This document shows positions 61,401 to 64,000 of a stretch of 64,000 nt of DNA, one piece after another. Source of the stretch: Apoda limacodes (Eukaryota > Arthropoda > Insecta > Lepidoptera > Limacodidae). Position 1 is the first letter of the stretch; the number at the start of each line of letters is the position of its first letter. The notes under the pieces are model-generated. The model searched no databases. It saw nothing but the letters and a program-made list of their open reading frames with translations, and was not told the origin of the DNA. The DNA is taken from positions 1,456,001 to 1,520,000 of the forward strand of contig OX291562.1 of the NCBI GenBank assembly GCA_946406115.1, in the 5' to 3' direction. The position numbers and the translations under genes are program-made.

Positions 61401-64000
61401 GATCTGGACCGGGCAGGAGAGCATCATTTAAGCTCTTTCCCTGGAACTTGGCTGCTGCATCGAAGACGATTCTGGGCTTCTTTTTTACTGGGTGTTCGAC
61501 AGCGAAGTGTGGAAGATAGAATGTTCTTCCATCAGTGCTGTTACGCGGTGCCTTCTCTGCGTACCCCTTTGCGAGGAGATTGGTCATTTGGATCTCATAT
61601 TCCTTTTTCAACTCTTTGTTTTGATCCAGCTTCTTTTCAACAATTTCCAATCTCCTGAAGGCTTGCTTGCAGTTGTTTGGAAGAACTTCATCTTCTTTCT
61701 TCCACAGAAGCCCAGTTTCGTATTGCCCATCAGGCAATTTCTTTGTTGTCTTCTCCAGGACTTCCAGGGCTCTTCTGTCGCTGTCATGGCTCGGCAGCTT
61801 GGCTTCGATCCCCAGGGACTCTAATTTGAAGAAGTCTCGAACGATCTCATTGATCTCCTCTTCGTTCGAGATGCGACAGTGGTTGACAAAATGCACTGCT
61901 ACTGTTGAAGCAGCGTCACAGCCATGTAGCACCCACCCGAGACTGGTGAGTGAGGCTACGGGCTCAGTCTTCTTTCCCTTCTTCAATCTTCTTGTCACTA
62001 TGAGTCCCCAGTTGTCTTGCCCGATTAGAAGCTTGGGCTCTTCTTTATCGTAGACCAGCTGATCTTTAATGGCGCTTAAATGCTGGCAGTTACGGATGTC
62101 CTCTATTGCCACCTTCTGTTGCGACAGCTTAAGGTCCTCCATTGTTCGGAGCTCTATTGCCCTCTTGTCTCTTCTGTAGGCCCCTTTAATTTTAATTTTC
62201 AGACGTTCGGAGCTATTTTTCTTAATTATTTTTCCGCCAACGGTTTCTATTGTCAGAGTCTCTTTCTTCCCATTGACTCCGATTTGTTCGGCAACTTTTG
62301 AGTCCAATAGTGACACCGTTGAGCCCTCGTCCAGAAGCGCCAAGACCCTGGCCTTCGGTCCATATACGTCTACTGGCATTATTTTTAAGTAGACCTTTTC
62401 GTTACTTATTGTTGTATGGATTGAAGCGATTTTTTCTTCAGCTTCTTCTCCTTCTTGCTGGCCCAGTTGGTAACACTGACTGGTGCCTGGTGCTTCTGCT
62501 CTGTTTGGCGGCTTCTCTGAATGGAGTGACGTGTGATGCCATCTGCCGCACTTCTTGCATACCGGCGCCTTGCAATTCAACCTTGAGTGCCGGAAGCGTA
62601 GGCATTTGAAGCACGTCCTTGTTTTCTTCGCTATGTCCCATTTTCCATTCAGGTCGGCTTCTTTGAAAGTTTTGCAGTCAAGCAAATAATGATCGCCTTC
62701 GCATCCCGTACAGGCAATTTTCTTTCTTTCTTGAGGCGGCTCCCGTACGTTGTTTATTGGTTTGTGCTCTGGTTCCCAATTTCTCTTCGGTACGCTTGTG
62801 GGTTCCCAGGGCTTCCTTGGTTGTGGTGGAACCGCCTTGTAATTCCTCCTCAGCTCTTCAGGTGGAGCAAAGTCCCCACAGATGTCGGCTTCTAGTCCGA
62901 GGAATGCGTCCAGTAGGATGAGCTCAGGCATTTCTTCATCCCTTCTTTCTCGATGGTACGCAAACCAACGGAACTTCATAGAAGATGGCATCTTTTCAGT
63001 TAGGCTCTTCAATGTTTCAGGAGAGCTGAGGTATTGGCTTTTCTTCAATGCCTTAATGCTTGCTACTGCATTTCGGACCCGGCTTGCAAACTGGCAGATG
63101 TCGCTTGGGTTTTCATTGACCCTTGGTAGACTCTTCATCTTCTCTAGCTCAGCTAAGGCCAGGGCTCCAGGTCTTCCGAATCTTGCTTCCAGTCCCGTCA
63201 TGACTTCCTTCGGATCTTCGGCGGTGAATAGCAGGCTTTGTACAGCTTCCCTTGCCTTTCCTTGGACTGCCCTTCGTAAACGTGCCAGATTCTGCACGTT
63301 GGACAAGGATGGAGCTGTATCCTCAAATGACCTTCTAAAAGCCAGCCATTCTTCACAATTGCCATTGAAGTATGGAAGTTCGGTGAATCTGGATGCTGCT
63401 GTTGTGTCTGGAGCCTTTTCGGTGAGCTTAGCGATAGCTTGGGCCAGCTCTTGGATGTCGCTCTTCTTTTCTTTGGTTGGAGCTGGCCTTTCGTGATGAT
63501 GTCTTCGCTTGTCCTGCCTCTCTTCAGTTTGGACAAGCCATTCCTCCACTTCATGGGTCCTTTCGAAGATCTCTATTTCTTCTTCTTCTTCGGACTCGGC
63601 TTCCACTTCTGCTAGCTTTAGTTTGGCTTGAGCCAGCTCAACTTCTTTGCGAGCCAGCTCCATTCTAGCACGAGCCTCCGCTTGTCTTCTCTTGTTTGAG
63701 CGGACGGACTGCGTGTCGATGTCACGGTTCCTCCTTTGGACTTGACCATTCGTTGTACCCTTTTCTTTGGGCAGCGGTGCAGGCGGTGGCAATGCAGGCC
63801 TGGCTGGTACTGCGTTGTTGGTGTCAGCTACGATATTCAGCTCCCCGGACTCTTCTGCACTGGTGCTGGGGGGGGCTGTCCTTATTGTCTTCGTAGACTG
63901 ACTGGTGACGTCAGTACTAGTTTCCGTCGGCGTGCACTGGCTCCAATCTCTCGATGTACCGCTGCTCTCTCCAGTAGTCTTCGTCTGGGTTGACTCGGTC
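58420..64000 (-). CDS. G Gag-Pol polyprotein (BEL/Pao), N-terminus off window
   Basis: The frame is open from the stop at 58420 to the right edge; codons upstream of the TTG at 63792 continue in frame, so the start lies beyond 64000. Residue numbers below count from 63792. A charged coiled-coil-like region lies at ~35-100. Gag core at ~130-240 (FTELPYFNGNCEEWLAFRRS, ARFGRPGALALAEL). Knuckles at ~355-425 (CTGCEGDHYLLDC, CFKCLRFRHSRLNC, CKKCGRWHHTSLH). Protease with LLDEGSTVSLL. RT with IVFDAAAKF and YMDD encoded at 61107-61096 (residue ~896). RNase H with FTDASEEAYAA and YWTDSSTVLQW. Integrase with HHCC finger, VDYFGP, FSDNGTNFVG and GGAWERTV. No stop or frameshift is seen. The 3' LTR follows within ~35 bases. 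Possibly active. Confidence 0.93.
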   Translation of the reverse strand, partial: TESTQTKTTGESSGTSRDWSQCTPTETSTDVTSQSTKTIRTAPPSTSAEESGELNIVADTNNAVPARPALPPPAPLPKEKGTTNGQVQRRNRDIDTQSVRSNKRRQAEARARMELARKEVELAQAKLKLAEVEAESEEEEEIEIFERTHEVEEWLVQTEERQDKRRHHHERPAPTKEKKSDIQELAQAIAKLTEKAPDTTAASRFTELPYFNGNCEEWLAFRRSFEDTAPSLSNVQNLARLRRAVQGKAREAVQSLLFTAEDPKEVMTGLEARFGRPGALALAELEKMKSLPRVNENPSDICQFASRVRNAVASIKALKKSQYLSSPETLKSLTEKMPSSMKFRWFAYHRERRDEEMPELILLDAFLGLEADICGDFAPPEELRRNYKAVPPQPRKPWEPTSVPKRNWEPEHKPINNVREPPQERKKIACTGCEGDHYLLDCKTFKEADLNGKWDIAKKTRTCFKCLRFRHSRLNCKAPVCKKCGRWHHTSLHSEKPPNRAEAPGTSQCYQLGQQEGEEAEEKIASIHTTISNEKVYLKIMPVDVYGPKARVLALLDEGSTVSLLDSKVAEQIGVNGKKETLTIETVGGKIIKKNSSERLKIKIKGAYRRDKRAIELRTMEDLKLSQQKVAIEDIRNCQHLSAIKDQLVYDKEEPKLLIGQDNWGLIVTRRLKKGKKTEPVASLTSLGWVLHGCDAASTVAVHFVNHCRISNEEEINEIVRDFFKLESLGIEAKLPSHDSDRRALEVLEKTTKKLPDGQYETGLLWKKEDEVLPNNCKQAFRRLEIVEKKLDQNKELKKEYEIQMTNLLAKGYAEKAPRNSTDGRTFYLPHFAVEHPVKKKPRIVFDAAAKFQGKSLNDALLPGPDLLQSLFGVLLRFREGPIAIMADIQDIFLRIKIRQEDRDSLRFLWRGEKRKEKPEEYRMTSVIFGAASSPATAIYVMNKNTEEYQETRPAAVKAIKENHYMDDYLQSFQSVEEARRVSAEVKDIHERASFHLKGWASNNPEVLKGYREKNESANLELTKEEKTLGLRWLTEEDALAFNIGLRNTPTKILDGRRVPTKREVTSAVMSTFDPMGFATPVLIQGKKLIQEIWRTQIGWDEKIQEGQQEAWQRSIKEVATLDKLMIPRCISPCQREGQLHTFTDASEEAYAASVYWRTRGPEGLTHVVLVAGKARVSPTKPVSIPRLELQATLLGSRLAATVEKELNLMVTQKTYWTDSSTVLQWVQADPRRFKTFVAHRLAEIEELTKPQEWRWVPTKMNPADDATRNTPSDFNHTARWFQGPEFLRRGEEEWPAKKFGLAKSEDLEEKASHKVTTIKAVEKETPDLERFSNWRKLVNTMARVFLFIDVLKKKVERVNTARDKDVTWKPHNKNKKKAQAKPVIERKKEHNFIKIEEAFQKKAEEYLIKRSQSESLTKEMKCLKENKPLENASRLRKIDVYLGSNEKIKLRSRTRKFTFKNAVNNPPVIDGKHKIVQLIIQYYHRRFLHGNTATVMNELRQKYWILGLRTAVKAVIYQCQWCKVRKGSPQIPPTGDLPGERLQHHAYPFSNAAVDYFGPMQVTIGRRTEKPWGALFTCLTTRAVHLELVPSLSTSSMIMALRRIAARRGMPKVIFSDNGTNFVGANRELEEAALEKGIRWKFIPPGSPNMGGAWERTVRFVKTSLAAVLHERSPPEEVLHTLMTEVEHVVNSRPLTELSMEPDDEESLTPNHFLIGRSCGMMAPGEFTDHELVGKASWRTAQRLTDHFWRRWIKEYLPTLMPRKISGRTTSDPEEGDVVLIVDANLPRNSWPRGKVLKAYPGPDGRVRILDIQTNGGVLRRPSRRVVVLVPATSSPQQDGVLRTAGENVSDGPHETHK

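Overview
The window is insect genomic DNA, most likely from a moth or butterfly. The evidence is introns, poly(A)-tailed Jockey-type retrotransposons, BEL/Pao LTR retrotransposons, Helitron-type repeats, and retroposon tails of a kind I recognise as common in Lepidoptera. No bacterial-type operon, rRNA gene or CRISPR array is visible. The only host gene I can support is on the minus strand: the first two coding exons of a biogenic-amine GPCR resembling the octopamine receptor Oamb. Exon 1 is 28428-28545 and exon 2 is 11229-11371. Both splice sites are phase 1, so they join in frame across TM1 over a ~17 kb intron. The rest of the gene would lie beyond the left edge.

Nearly everything else is nested transposons, and target-site duplications (TSDs) let the order be read. 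At the left edge (58-8257), a decayed minus-strand Jockey-type copy (A') is split by a 1.66 kb solo LTR (S1, TSD ATCTC). S1 is itself split by an intact 5.8 kb Jockey-type element (B, 2126-7951, TSD ATTTGTATAC), which has two complete ORFs and a recognisable internal promoter. Next come an old RT pseudogene (9080-10200) and receptor exon 2.

The receptor intron holds a 48-bp tandem triplicate and a decayed Jockey-type copy C (14050-18480). It also holds a deletion derivative D of the B family (18491-23944, TSD AGCCGCCTCA), which carries a second S-family solo LTR (21821-23480, TSD ACAAC). A minisatellite, a 208-bp solo LTR (25529-25736, TSD CTGAG) and an inverted non-LTR fragment (26345-27210) follow.

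Upstream of exon 1 lies a 24.5 kb composite (29779-54256, TSD GTTTC): one minus-strand BEL/Pao-like element, H. Its two ~1 kb LTRs both contain a non-LTR element (A) at the same nucleotide. Its right LTR also carries a 5.65 kb Jockey-type element E. Its internal region has a Gag-only ORF and a leader made of a tandem array of stem-loops, interrupted by a complete, young BEL/Pao element P (38390-44812) with a 1757-codon Gag-Pol ORF. The right end has a tRNA-like SINE head, a Helitron-like repeat, a retroposon tail, a minisatellite, a broken Helitron helicase fragment, and a third BEL/Pao element G on the minus strand. G's LTR (56724-58387) bears a short E-family insertion (F), and its Gag-Pol ORF runs off the right edge.

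The parts most worth following up are H (Gag only, a leader of stem-loops whose arms change together, Jockey-type cargo in both LTRs), the shared target sequence of E and F, and the receptor exon pair. All alignments and difference counts were made by eye.
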